A stretch of 32,962 bases of DNA from Acidobacteriota bacterium (GCA_026708285.1 JAPOVF010000323.1:1-32962); one strand, 5' to 3'. Positions 1 through 8,143 are shown, counted from the first letter of the stretch. Notes: generated by a model not told the origin, from the sequence alone. Made by a program: numbers and translations.

Positions 1-1
1 C

Positions 2-439
2 GGCACGGTCTGCGACGACGGCCGGCCCCTCGTGACCCCGATCTGGTTCATCTTCGAGGAGGGAGCGATCTGGTTCACCCCACGCGAGAACTCCGTCTGG
101 TTCGCCAACCTCCGCCGGGATCCCCGCACCTGCCTCGCGATCGACGAGCAGAACCTCCCCTACCGCAAGGTCCTCGTCGAAGGCGAGGCGGAACTCGTCC
201 ACGACACCGGCGTCGACGACGTCTGGCGCGACCGCTACCGCCGGATCGCCTGCCGCTACGTCCCGGAGGACCCTGCCGAGGACTACATCCAGGCCACGAT
301 CGACCAGCCGCGCGGGCTCTACCGGCTCCCCCTCGCCCAAGCCACGGTCCGCACCTGGCGCATGCCGGTCGACGACGAGGACCAGGCCGGCATCTGGCAC
401 CAGCGGTACTACCGGCCGGGCACGTTCCTCAGTCGCTGA
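2..439 (+). CDS. PPOX-fold (pyridoxamine 5'-phosphate oxidase-like) protein, 5' partial
   Basis: The reading frame is open from the left edge of the window. The track starts it at a GTG at 32, but translated sequence upstream of that (GTVCDDGRPL) already matches the first beta hairpin of the split-barrel family, followed by VTPIWF, so the true start lies outside the window. Family members bind FMN, haem or F420 and reduce or oxidise small substrates in the cytoplasm; the TVxxDGRPxVTPIWF opening is common in the FMN/F420-binding branches. The C-terminal part (DQPRGLYRLPLAQATVRTW) fits the closing strand. F420 use is only suggested by the F420 locus 12 kb away. The gene converges on the small membrane protein gene with 16 bases between stops. 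The fold is fairly secure; cofactor and substrate are unknown. Confidence 0.75.
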   Translation, partial: GTVCDDGRPLVTPIWFIFEEGAIWFTPRENSVWFANLRRDPRTCLAIDEQNLPYRKVLVEGEAELVHDTGVDDVWRDRYRRIACRYVPEDPAEDYIQATIDQPRGLYRLPLAQATVRTWRMPVDDEDQAGIWHQRYYRPGTFLSR

Positions 440-455
440 CGCGGGCCGGTGACGG

Positions 456-914
456 CTACTCGGCGGGCGCCTTCCGGTGCACGATCGCCGCCCCGATCAC
501 GCCGCCGATCGTCGAGAAACCGACGTTGATCATCAGGGAGAACACGACGATCGCGATGACGCCCAGGCCGGCGATCGCACTGAACAGGCTGAAGACCTCG
601 ATGTCCTCGACCGATTCGGCCGTGAGGGCCCCGATTCCCATCGCGCCCGTGATGCCTCCGAGGATCAGCAATCCGATCAGGATGCCCAGAACGGATCCGA
701 AGACGCCGGCCAGTGCGCCGATCTTCGCTCCCTCGCCGTAGGGCGCGGCCGCCGAGGGCGGATCGTCCTTGAGCGCCAGGTAGACCGCCAGGATGCCGCC
801 GCCCACGACCAGGGCGCAGCACGCCAGGTTGAGTAGTTGAAGGCCGGGGATCTGCGAGGCAACGGCTCCCGCGCACCCGCCGATCGCCGCCGCGCCGACT
901 TTCTTTCCCGTCAC
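456..914 (-). CDS. Small membrane protein, downstream member of a tandem paralogous pair
   Basis: This encodes a 152-residue hydrophobic protein with four likely membrane segments: around residues 8-25 (glycine/alanine rich), 30-47 (CCALVVGGG), 70-90 and 110-142. A soluble loop rich in P, D and E follows the second segment. It starts at GTG 914 preceded by AGGAGG seven bases upstream. It is clearly paralogous to the gene just upstream (926..1414): both have a GG-rich N-terminus, a CCALVVGGG..LAVYLA segment and an ending of the IGGV(I/L)GAA(I/V)xHxK type. The two genes are 11 bases apart and probably co-transcribed. I do not recognise the family; conserved neighbouring cysteines in the second segment are the most distinctive trait. 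The function is unknown and the location is presumably the inner membrane. Confidence 0.7.
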   Translation of the reverse strand: MTGKKVGAAAIGGCAGAVASQIPGLQLLNLACCALVVGGGILAVYLALKDDPPSAAAPYGEGAKIGALAGVFGSVLGILIGLLILGGITGAMGIGALTAESVEDIEVFSLFSAIAGLGVIAIVVFSLMINVGFSTIGGVIGAAIVHRKAPAE

Positions 915-1322
915 GATGACACCTCCTAGGCTTCGGTCCGGAGCATGGGCTTCTTGTGGAACACCGCGGCGCCGAGGACACCGCCGATGGCGGAGAAGAC
1001 GACGTCGACGACCAGGCTGATCAGGAATCCGACGAATCCGACAGCCGCCATGGCGCCGGCGGCCTCCTCGCCGCCGAAGGCCTCGAGCACCTCGGGTGGA
1101 ACTCCCTCGATCCCCTCCATGATCGACCGGGCCATCTCCATCGGATCACCGAAGATCGCCGCCATCGGGATCGCCACGATGGCGCCGACCACGGCGGCCG
1201 CGACGCCGGCCAGAACGCCGATCATCGCTCCATCGCCTAGAGGTGCCTTCTCGGTAGCCGGTTCGCCCCGCATCGCCAGGTAGACCGCCAGCATGCCGCC
1301 GCCCACGACCAGGGCGCAGCAC
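774..1322. repeat. Near-identical 49-base direct repeat (774..822 and 1274..1322)
   Basis: Bases 774-822 and 1274-1322 match at 48 of 49 positions, exactly 500 bases apart; the only difference is 792 G versus 1292 C. Both copies encode the CCALVVGGG(I/M)LAVYLA membrane segment of the tandem paralogues. The match includes third codon positions, whereas the flanking parts of the genes have diverged strongly. This points to duplication plus local gene conversion, or to selection on the nucleotide sequence. Confidence 0.85.
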
Positions 1323-1414
1323 AGGCAGTTGGCCAGGTTGACGATCGGAATGCTGGAGGCGATCCCTGCCGCCCCGCCGCCGATGGCGGCCGCTTTCAGT
1401 TTCTTCGGTGTCAT
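926..1414 (-). CDS. Small membrane protein, upstream member of a tandem paralogous pair
   Basis: This encodes a 162-residue protein with the same architecture as its downstream neighbour: glycine-rich first segment, a CCALVVGGG segment, a charged loop, then two long hydrophobic segments and a basic C-terminus. It differs in an insertion of about 20 residues between segments three and four (GIEGVPPEVLEAFGG region). The ATG start at 1414 has GAGGAG five bases upstream, a strong ribosome binding site. The next gene upstream (DUF2085 protein) ends 49 bases away on the same strand, so the three genes may be one transcript. I do not recognise a named family. A 49-base stretch is almost identical to the paralogue (see the repeat entry). 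Function unknown. Confidence 0.7.
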   Translation of the reverse strand: MTPKKLKAAAIGGGAAGIASSIPIVNLANCLCCALVVGGGMLAVYLAMRGEPATEKAPLGDGAMIGVLAGVAAAVVGAIVAIPMAAIFGDPMEMARSIMEGIEGVPPEVLEAFGGEEAAGAMAAVGFVGFLISLVVDVVFSAIGGVLGAAVFHKKPMLRTEA

Positions 1415-1463
1415 GAAGTCTCCTCGGACTGGTCGAACTCGAAAGCACGCCGATCAAGACGCT

Positions 1464-2036
1464 CTACGGGTTCTCGGGTGGCAAGTTTCGGGGCATCTGT
1501 TGGGCGATCTGGCCGACCGCCGCCCAGACCAGGATGGCGATCGGCGCTGCCGCCAGTACGGCGGTCAGGAACCGGCTCGCCGGTGTGTTCATCGGCAGCA
1601 ACCAGTCGATCGCCGTCGGCGCCAGAAACAGGAGAATGCGCCTGGGCTTCTCGAGCAGCCAGTTGCGCGCCGGACGAACCAGCGGCAGCACGATCAGCCC
1701 CAGAGTGAAGCCGGCGTAGAAGCCGAAGCAGCGGTGGCACACGGCCAGGGGGTGGCCTGCGAGATGGAAGCTGCGTTCGGCGATCTGGTGACAGACCAGC
1801 CCGAACACTTCGTAGAGCAGCGTCGCCGCCTGGCTTCCCGAAGCGGCCAGGAGCGGCGTGGCGACCACCAATCCGACCACCAGGCAGCACAGCGCCGCCA
1901 GCGTCGCGGTCGCCGCCAACGTGGCGGGGCTCCCCACGAACGGTACGGAACCTGCGACGTCAGACGCCGCCGTCCCGAGCCGTCCCACAGGCCCGGCGGC
2001 AGGTTGGGGTGAAACCCCGAGCCGGCGGCGAAGCAT
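1464..2036 (-). CDS. DUF2085 family membrane protein
   Basis: This encodes a 190-residue protein with about four membrane segments. It carries the hallmark of DUF2085: a CHQ motif, then RSF, then a glycine and VCxRCxGFYxG (seen here as VCHRCFGFYAG, residues about 98-125). The three cysteines and the histidine suggest metal or haem binding, but the role of this family is not established. The ATG at 2036 has no Shine-Dalgarno; instead a TACACT hexamer lies eight bases upstream, so the mRNA may be leaderless. It is divergent from asnS, with 80 bases between starts. The two small membrane protein genes follow on the same strand. Confidence 0.75.
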   Translation of the reverse strand: MLRRRLGVSPQPAAGPVGRLGTAASDVAGSVPFVGSPATLAATATLAALCCLVVGLVVATPLLAASGSQAATLLYEVFGLVCHQIAERSFHLAGHPLAVCHRCFGFYAGFTLGLIVLPLVRPARNWLLEKPRRILLFLAPTAIDWLLPMNTPASRFLTAVLAAAPIAILVWAAVGQIAQQMPRNLPPENP

Positions 2037-2044
2037 CGCGGGCT

Positions 2045-2050
2045 AGTGTA
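2045..2050 (-). promoter_or_regulatory. Putative -10 element (TACACT) of the DUF2085 gene
   Basis: TACACT read on the minus strand ends eight bases before the ATG at 2036. This spacing would put transcription start at or next to the start codon. No convincing -35 is visible. This is one of seven such arrangements in the window. Confidence 0.45.
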
Positions 2051-2090
2051 GCGACTGGACTCCGGCGACGGGGGCCGTCCCACCCGCCGG

Positions 2091-2096
2091 TATGAT
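2091..2096 (+). promoter_or_regulatory. Putative -10 element (TATGAT) of asnS
   Basis: TATGAT lies 20 bases upstream of the asnS TTG codon and is followed by a GAGGAG ribosome binding site, so this transcript would carry a short leader. No TTGACA-like -35 is visible. Confidence 0.5.
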
Positions 2097-2116
2097 CGCG
2101 CCGTGAGGAGCGATCG

Positions 2117-3415
2117 TTGAGCGGCTGGAACTCGATTCCCGAACTCGGCGATCTGATCGGCCAGGAAGTAAGGCTGCGCGGCTGGGTTGACGGCCGGCGC
2201 TCCAGCGGCAGGATCGGCTTTATCCGCCTGCGGGAATCCGGCGCCACGGTGCAGCTCGTGATCAGCCGCAAGGAGGTGGACGACGCCTCCTGGGAGGTGC
2301 TCCAAGAGGCCGCCCAGGAGTCGACCGTGGCGGTGACCGGGACCGCCGCTGCCGACCCCCGCTCGCCCGGCGGGGTCGAGGTCCACGTCTCCTCCCTGGC
2401 GCTGGTCCACGGCGCCGACGGCTACCCGATCACGCCGAAGGAACACGGCACCGCCTTCCTGATGGATCATCGCCACCTCTGGCTGCGCTCCAGCCGCCAG
2501 CGCGCAGTGCTGAGGATCCGCAGCGAGGTATGCCAGGCGATCCACGACTTCCACCGCGAACGCGGCTACTACCTGGTCGATTCGCCGATCCTGACGCCGG
2601 CCGCCTGCGAGGGCACGTCGACCCTGTTCGAGACGCCGTACTTCGACCACGGCAACGCCTACCTCAGCCAGTCGGGGCAGCTCTATCTCGAACCGGCGGC
2701 GGCCGCCCTGGGCAAGGTCTACTGCTTCGGCCCCACCTTCCGGGCCGAGAAGTCGAAGACCCGGCGCCACCTGATGGAGTTCTGGATGGTCGAGCCGGAA
2801 GCCGCCTTTCTCGACTTCGACGGCCTGTGCGAGCTGGCCGAGGACTTCCTCGTCTACCTGGCCGGCCGCGTGCTCGAGAACTGCGGCGACCCGCTGGCCC
2901 TCCTGGACCGTGACGTTTCGAAGCTCGAAGCCATCCAGAGGCCCTTTCCGCGTCTCCGTTACACGGAAGCGATCGATCTTCTGCGCCGCCAGGGCTCGGA
3001 GATCGAGTTCGGGGAGGACTTCGGCGCTCCCGAGGAGACGTCGATCACCCGGGAGTTCGAGCGCCCGGTCATGGTCACCCACTATCCGGCCTCGCTGAAG
3101 GCCTTCTACATGGAACCGGACCCGGAAGACCCGACCCTGGCCCTCGCCCTCGACGTGATCGCTCCGGAGGGCTACGGCGAAATCATCGGCGGCAGTCAGC
3201 GCATCCACGACCACGACCTGCTGCTCACCCGGCTCAGGGAGCACGACCTGCCGCTCGAAGCCTTCCAGTGGTACCTCGACATCCGCCGCTACGGGACGTT
3301 CGAACACAGCGGCTTCGGCATGGGCGTCGAGCGCTTCGTCGCCTGGATGGCGGGCGTCCCCCACCTGCGCGAGACGATTCCCTATCCGCGCACGATGGAC
3401 CGGATCTACCCCTGA
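2117..3415 (+). CDS. asnS: Asparagine--tRNA ligase
   Basis: AsnRS is a cytoplasmic class II aminoacyl-tRNA synthetase that charges tRNA-Asn. The 432-residue protein has an N-terminal OB-fold anticodon-binding domain (about residues 14-100), then the linker PITPKEHG..FLMDHRHLWLRS typical of AsnRS. Class II motif 2 is at about 205-228 (FGPTFRAEKSKTRRHLMEF) and motif 3 at about 399-410 (GFGMGVERFVAW). The RHLMEFWMVEPE signature favours asparagine over aspartate specificity. The start chosen is TTG 2117, with GAGGAG six bases upstream; no better ATG exists before the OB fold. The stop overlaps the start of rnc. A direct AsnRS means the cell need not depend only on the transamidation route for Asn-tRNA. 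Confidence 0.95.
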   Translation: MSGWNSIPELGDLIGQEVRLRGWVDGRRSSGRIGFIRLRESGATVQLVISRKEVDDASWEVLQEAAQESTVAVTGTAAADPRSPGGVEVHVSSLALVHGADGYPITPKEHGTAFLMDHRHLWLRSSRQRAVLRIRSEVCQAIHDFHRERGYYLVDSPILTPAACEGTSTLFETPYFDHGNAYLSQSGQLYLEPAAAALGKVYCFGPTFRAEKSKTRRHLMEFWMVEPEAAFLDFDGLCELAEDFLVYLAGRVLENCGDPLALLDRDVSKLEAIQRPFPRLRYTEAIDLLRRQGSEIEFGEDFGAPEETSITREFERPVMVTHYPASLKAFYMEPDPEDPTLALALDVIAPEGYGEIIGGSQRIHDHDLLLTRLREHDLPLEAFQWYLDIRRYGTFEHSGFGMGVERFVAWMAGVPHLRETIPYPRTMDRIYP

Positions 3416-4101
3416 CGACGCTTCGCGATCGACTCGAAGAACGCCTCGGCTACCGGTTCGAGAACCGCGGCCTGCTCGACCAGGCCCTGACCCACACGTC
3501 CTTCGCCAACGAGCACGGACTCCGGGAACACAACGAGCGGCTCGAGTTCCTGGGCGACTCCGTGCTCGGCCTGATCGCGGCCGACTGCCTCTTCAGGGAC
3601 CTTCCGGTCGCCCCCGAGGGCGACCTGTCGCGGGTGAAGTCCCACGTCGTGAGCGCCGAAGCCCTGGCACAGCGGGCGCGGCTCCTGGAGCTCGGTTCGG
3701 CGCTGCGCCTCGGCCGCGGCGAGGAGCGCTCCGGCGGCCGGGACAAGCAGTCGCTCCTGGCGTGCGCGCTCGAGGCCGTCATCGGGGCCGTCTTCCTCGA
3801 CGGGGGTCTGGATGCGGTCCGGAACGTGGTCGAGCCGTGGGTCGAGGCCGACGCCACCGAGTCCGCCGACGCCTCCGATGCGAAGTCCAGGCTGCAGGAG
3901 CTGCTCCAGGGCCAGGGCCTCGATCCCCCCGAGTACCGCCACGTCGGCAGGGAGGGGCCGGATCACGACCCGGTCTTCCACGTGGAGTGCCGGATCGACG
4001 GTCGGACCGCCGCCAGCGCCTGCGGCCACTCGAAGAAGGCGGCGGAGCGCAGCGCAGCGCAGGAGGCGCTGGCTACGCTCCACGAGGTCAGCGGCGCTTG
4101 A
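3412..4101 (+). CDS. rnc: Ribonuclease III, probable CTG start
   Basis: RNase III cleaves double-stranded RNA (rRNA precursors, structured mRNAs) in the cytoplasm. The protein has the catalytic signature NERLEFLGDSVLGL, a second acidic helix (LLACALEAVIGAVFLDGG) and a C-terminal double-stranded RNA binding domain (DAKSRLQELLQ.. to ..KKAAERSAAQEAL). From 3412 it is 229 residues, the usual size. The start is odd. The only in-frame ATG/GTG/TTG upstream is a GTG at 3268, deep inside asnS, which would add a 48-residue arginine-rich tail. The next in-frame GTG downstream would remove the catalytic motif. A CTG at 3412 forms a 4-base CTGA overlap with the asnS stop, so translationally coupled initiation at CTG is my inference. 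The 3' end overlaps mutL by 14 bases, tail to tail. Confidence 0.93.
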   Translation: MTTLRDRLEERLGYRFENRGLLDQALTHTSFANEHGLREHNERLEFLGDSVLGLIAADCLFRDLPVAPEGDLSRVKSHVVSAEALAQRARLLELGSALRLGRGEERSGGRDKQSLLACALEAVIGAVFLDGGLDAVRNVVEPWVEADATESADASDAKSRLQELLQGQGLDPPEYRHVGREGPDHDPVFHVECRIDGRTAASACGHSKKAAERSAAQEALATLHEVSGA

Positions 4102-5983
4102 ACCGTCGCTCCAGGTCACGGTCCGTCAGTTCCAGCACCACCGGCCTGCCGTGCGGGCAGGTGTACGGGTGATCGCAGGCGAAGAGCTCCGCGATCAGGC
4201 CCTCCATCTTCTCCGGGGACAGCGCCTGGTGCATCTTGACCGCTGCCCGGCAGGCACGGCTGGCCGCCAACTGGGTCAGGAGGTACTCGGCCAGGGCCTC
4301 CTCCTCGCTCGGAAGCTCGTCCCCGGCGGCGACCCGGGTGGCGATCCGCAGCACCAGACTCTCCGCTTCGACGTCGGGCAGCACCGCGGGAATCGCCGTG
4401 ATCGCGGCGCTGCCGCCGGAGAGGCTGCTGAGGGAGAAGCCACACCGCTCCAGCCCCGCGGAGCACTCCGCGAGCGCCGCGTGTTCGGCCGCCGAGAGTT
4501 CCAGAACCCGCGGCACGAGCAGGGTCTGGCTGGCGGACTGCTGCTCGCCGAGACTGCGGCGAAACCGCTCGTACAGGATGCGCTCGTGGGCCACGTGCTG
4601 GTCCACGACCAGCAGCGACTCCGGTCCCTCGAGCAGAATCATCGTGCCCTTGTACTGCCCGATCAACCGGAGCGAGTCGCGGCCGCGGCCCGACAGTGGC
4701 ACCGGAGTGGAGGGCTGCGGGCTGTAGGCCACCTCGGCCAGCTTCCCCGCCGGGGCGGCCCGCGCATCTCCGTACCGGCTGGCAAGCTTCTCAGCCCAGT
4801 CGGGAGCTTGCGGCGCCGGATCGCTCTCCCGCGGAGCGTCCGCACGGCCCCAGGCCACCGCGACGCCGGTCTCCCGAACCTCGCCGGCGCCGGTCCAGCC
4901 CGGAGGCGCCACCGGGCCATCGGGCTCGCGCAGCGGCGCCGGTTCTTCGCCCTTCGCCGCCTCGAGCCCCCTACGTAGTGCGCTGCCGACGCGTCCGAGA
5001 ACTGCCGCGTCGCGGAAGCGGACCTCTGCCTTCTGGGGATGGACGTTGACGTCGACCGACTCCGGCGGTACATCGAGAAACAGGAACAAAGCCGGCGCCG
5101 GGCCGCCCTTCAGCAAGTCCTTGACGGCCTTGTAGTAGATCCCGAGCACCGCCCGATCGCGCAGCAGGCGCCCGTTGACGAAGACGAACTGGCGCCTGCC
5201 CCTTGCGGTTTCGCTGTCGCCGATGAAGCCTCCGATTCCCTGCTGCCTCCTCGCCTCCGGCAGCGGTGTCAGGTGGTGCACCAGGTCCGTACCGAACAGT
5301 TGACCGATCCGCTCCAGGCGACCCGCCGAGTCGGTTTCGGTGGCCTGGACCCGCAGCACTTCCCGTCGCGGAGCACCGCTGATCAGGCTGTGCCCCATGA
5401 CGAACGTCACATCCGGCCGAGCCAGGGCGTAACCCTGCACGACCATCGTCGCCTGCCTCAACTCGGTCGGCGCCCGCTTCAGGAACTGTTTGCGCGCCGG
5501 CACGTTGTAGAAGAGCGACTCCACCGTCACCGTCGTGCCGCGGGGATGAGCCACCGGTTCGTTGATCGTGACCTCGCCCCCTTCGATGCGGATCCGATGG
5601 CCGTCACCGGCGCTGCGCGCAGTCTGCAGTTCGCACTTCGAAACAGCGGCGATCGAAGACAGGGCCTCGCCCCGGAAACCCAGAGTCCCGACGTGGAGAA
5701 GATCCTCGAAGGAGGCGATCTTGCTCGTCGCATGGCGTTCGACTGCCAGAAGCAGGTCCCCGGCGGCGATTCCGGCGCCGGCGTCCCCGACCGCGATCCG
5801 GTCGTTGCCGCCGTTGACCAGGTCGATCTCGATCCGGGTCGCCCCGGCGTCGAGCGCGTTCTCGACCAGTTCCTTGACGACCGACGACGGACGCTCGACG
5901 ACCTCTCCGGCCGCGATCTTGGAGATCAACGTGTCGGCAAGCCGTCGCAGCGGACGTTCCGCCGCCGTGCGCTCCGACCCCAT
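4088..5983 (-). CDS. mutL: DNA mismatch repair protein MutL (endonuclease type)
   Basis: MutL couples MutS mismatch recognition to strand removal. The 631-residue protein has the GHKL ATPase domain at the N-terminus: KELVENALDAGA with Glu38 and Asn42, then GFRGEAL. The C-terminal domain has the metal-binding endonuclease motif DQHVAHERILYE at 461-472 (consensus DQHA-x2-E-x4-E, with Val at the Ala position), ACRAAVK, and CPHGRP from Cys609. Those motifs mark the MutL type that nicks DNA itself in bacteria without MutH. The track extends it to 6220, but the ATG at 5983 starts just before the conserved region and overlaps the recO stop as TGATG, indicating coupling. The convergent 3' end overlaps rnc by 14 bases. 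Confidence 0.95.
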   Translation of the reverse strand: MGSERTAAERPLRRLADTLISKIAAGEVVERPSSVVKELVENALDAGATRIEIDLVNGGNDRIAVGDAGAGIAAGDLLLAVERHATSKIASFEDLLHVGTLGFRGEALSSIAAVSKCELQTARSAGDGHRIRIEGGEVTINEPVAHPRGTTVTVESLFYNVPARKQFLKRAPTELRQATMVVQGYALARPDVTFVMGHSLISGAPRREVLRVQATETDSAGRLERIGQLFGTDLVHHLTPLPEARRQQGIGGFIGDSETARGRRQFVFVNGRLLRDRAVLGIYYKAVKDLLKGGPAPALFLFLDVPPESVDVNVHPQKAEVRFRDAAVLGRVGSALRRGLEAAKGEEPAPLREPDGPVAPPGWTGAGEVRETGVAVAWGRADAPRESDPAPQAPDWAEKLASRYGDARAAPAGKLAEVAYSPQPSTPVPLSGRGRDSLRLIGQYKGTMILLEGPESLLVVDQHVAHERILYERFRRSLGEQQSASQTLLVPRVLELSAAEHAALAECSAGLERCGFSLSSLSGGSAAITAIPAVLPDVEAESLVLRIATRVAAGDELPSEEEALAEYLLTQLAASRACRAAVKMHQALSPEKMEGLIAELFACDHPYTCPHGRPVVLELTDRDLERRFKRR

Positions 5984-6747
5984 CAGGAGGCCACGTCCCG
6001 CAGGGTCCGCTGCATCACGCCGTAGCTCCGCAGCTCCCGGCCCAGGAAGGCGCGCCGGACCTCGCGCGCCACGGCCTCGACCGCCTTGAGCGTCGACTCC
6101 TCGAATCCCCCGTTCTCCTGCAGCCGTACGAGGTCGGCACCGCCGATGCGGCGCAGGAAGGACAGGGCCGGCTCGCCGATCCGGCGGTTCGCGCCCGCCC
6201 CTGCGCCGCAGGAAGCGCACAGCAGACCGGCGGCATCGACGGCCAGCACCGCCTCGTCACCGAGCGCGTCGCCGCAGGAGGGGCAGTGCCGGGGCGTCGG
6301 GAACACACCGGAGAGCCGGAGCGTCCAGCATTCCAGGTAGCGGGCCGCCAGCGAGCGATCGCAGCCGGTGGTCAGTGCCTGCACGGTCGTATCCAGCAGC
6401 CGATAGAGATGATTGTCCGGCTCGTTCTCCTGCGCGAACACCTGCATGTGCTCGGCGAGGTACGAGGAGACGAGGATCCCCTCCAGGTCGGCGTGCAGGG
6501 CTCCGGGGCTCCGGATCATCTCCGCGTCACCCAGCCGCACCAGGTCCCTGTCGGGTTTTTCGAACCACGACAGATGCACCTTCGCGAGCTGCTGCAGCTC
6601 GCCGCCGAAGCGGCTGAAACGGGCTCGGGCACTGCGCGCGGCCCCTCGTTTCAACCCCCAGTCGCGGCTGAGAAAGACAACGATCCGGTCCCGCTCGTGA
6701 AGATCGATCGTCTGAAGCAGCAGTGCCTCCCCGCTTCGCCGCTTCAT
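5983..6747 (-). CDS. recO: DNA repair protein RecO
   Basis: RecO loads RecA onto SSB-coated single-stranded DNA together with RecR. The 254-residue protein has the N-terminal OB fold (EALLLQTIDLHERDRIVVFLSRDWGLKRG..ARSARARFS), a helical middle (LVSSYLAEHMQVF..LYRLLDTTVQAL) and the treble-clef zinc site CPSC...CASC (about residues 154-180). Size and order are normal for the family. The ATG at 6747 lies 15 bases after the mgtE stop, and its TGA overlaps the mutL ATG. Hence mgtE, recO and mutL probably form one transcript, with two repair genes translationally coupled. There is no strong Shine-Dalgarno, only GGTGG. Confidence 0.93.
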   Translation of the reverse strand: MKRRSGEALLLQTIDLHERDRIVVFLSRDWGLKRGAARSARARFSRFGGELQQLAKVHLSWFEKPDRDLVRLGDAEMIRSPGALHADLEGILVSSYLAEHMQVFAQENEPDNHLYRLLDTTVQALTTGCDRSLAARYLECWTLRLSGVFPTPRHCPSCGDALGDEAVLAVDAAGLLCASCGAGAGANRRIGEPALSFLRRIGGADLVRLQENGGFEESTLKAVEAVAREVRRAFLGRELRSYGVMQRTLRDVAS

Positions 6748-6762
6748 GCTTCCACCCGCCGT

Positions 6763-8133
6763 TCAGCGAACCAGCCAGTCGATCATCAGGGTGGCGAGGC
6801 CGAAGTACACGAGGATGCCCGTGATGTCGCTGGACGTCGTGACCATGGGGCCGCTGGCCACTGCCGGATCGATGCCCATCCGCTCGAAGGCCATCGGCAG
6901 GAGCGAACCGATAAGTGACGCAAGCATGATGGCGAGGAACAGCGAACTCGCGACCACGGCGCTGTAGGCCGGGTTCTGTTCGAGGAAGGCCGCGACTCCG
7001 GCGGCGACCGCCGAGCACACGAGGCCGACGACGAGGCCGATCCGGATCTGCTGCATCAGGAAGCGGCGCATGCGGCCGCCGCCTTCGCCGATCCGACCGG
7101 TGGCCAGGCCACGGACCGTGAGCGTCATCGTCTGACTGCCGATGTTGCCGCCCATGCCCATGACCACGGGCGCGAAGGCGAGCAGGAACGCTTCGTTCAG
7201 GCGCAACTGGAACTGCTTCATCAGGACGCCGGTCAGGGTCAGGCCGATCAGGTTGACGAGCAGCCAGGGCAGCCGGATGCCGGCCACGCGCCAGGACCGC
7301 TCGCGGTACAGCAGCTCGTCGTCCGACGTGCCGACCATCTTGTAGAAGTCTTCCTCCGCCTCCTCCTGCACGATGTCGATCACGTCGTCGACCGTGACGA
7401 GACCCAGCAAGCGGCGGCGGTCGTCCACCACGGGAACGGCGAGAAAGTCGTAGCGCGAAGCGAGCCGCGCGACTTCTTCCTGGTCCGTATCCGTGTGTGC
7501 CGTGACCAGGCCGCGATTCATGATCTCGCCCAGGGTGCGGCTCGGGACCGAGAGCAGGAGCTCCCGCAGCGACAGGACCCCGGCCAGACGGCCCTCCGGA
7601 TCGACGACGTACAGGTAGAAGATCATCTCGACCTCGCCGTGCTCGCGGATCTTGGCGATCGCGTCGCCGACCGGGGTGTCCTCCGGCAGGGAGAAGAACT
7701 CCGTGTTCATGATCCGGCCGGCGGTGTCCTCCTCGTACGCGAACTGCGTCTGCAGTTCGTCCCGGTCCGGCCGGTCGAGCAGCGCCATCACGGCCTCGCG
7801 CAGCTCGTCCTCCAGACCGTCGACGATCTCGACGCTGTCGTCGACCGCGAGCGGAGCGAGCAACCCGGCGATCTCGGACGGAGTCAGTTCCTCCAGCAAC
7901 GGGCGCCGTTCCCCGGGCTCCAGCTCGAGCAGCACCTCGCCGGCCGAATCCGGGTAGTCCTCGAGCGCGAGGCGGACCACGAACAACTGCTCCGTGGGCA
8001 CCAGTTTCCTGAGCGCGGCGGAGACGTCTCCGGGCCGCACCTTGCTCAGCACGCGGGACAGGTTCCGCCTGGCTCCGCGGCGCGCGAGCCGGCGCATCGT
8101 GTCGCCGAGAATCTCGACCCTCTGGGTGGACAT
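6763..8133 (-). CDS. mgtE: Magnesium transporter MgtE
   Basis: MgtE is a dimeric inner-membrane Mg2+ channel gated by cytoplasmic Mg2+. The protein shows the three expected parts. The first is an N-terminal MgtE_N helical domain (about residues 25-125). The second is two CBS domains (about 130-255, TAGRIMNTEF.. and LGEIMNRGLV.., with the DDVIDIVQEEA plug helix after them). The third is a five-helix pore with MGMGGNIGSQT and GIDPAVASGPMVTTSSD. The track begins at ATG 8145, but the ATG at 8133 is preferred because a TACGAT hexamer overlaps the first ATG. The hexamer would place transcription start just before the second ATG; length then is 456 residues. It heads the mgtE-recO-mutL group. Confidence 0.93.
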   Translation of the reverse strand: MSTQRVEILGDTMRRLARRGARRNLSRVLSKVRPGDVSAALRKLVPTEQLFVVRLALEDYPDSAGEVLLELEPGERRPLLEELTPSEIAGLLAPLAVDDSVEIVDGLEDELREAVMALLDRPDRDELQTQFAYEEDTAGRIMNTEFFSLPEDTPVGDAIAKIREHGEVEMIFYLYVVDPEGRLAGVLSLRELLLSVPSRTLGEIMNRGLVTAHTDTDQEEVARLASRYDFLAVPVVDDRRRLLGLVTVDDVIDIVQEEAEEDFYKMVGTSDDELLYRERSWRVAGIRLPWLLVNLIGLTLTGVLMKQFQLRLNEAFLLAFAPVVMGMGGNIGSQTMTLTVRGLATGRIGEGGGRMRRFLMQQIRIGLVVGLVCSAVAAGVAAFLEQNPAYSAVVASSLFLAIMLASLIGSLLPMAFERMGIDPAVASGPMVTTSSDITGILVYFGLATLMIDWLVR

Positions 8134-8143
8134 GGCGGCCCGC

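Noticed and set aside
1694-3364. 556-residue minus-strand ORF opposite asnS
   Set aside because: It is the shadow of asnS and the DUF2085 gene; composition is low-complexity (E, G, R, V rich) with no family motif, while asnS is unmistakable.
3268-3411. GTG 3268 as the rnc start
   Set aside because: It would add 48 Arg/Pro-rich residues unlike any RNase III N-terminus and lies within asnS coding sequence.
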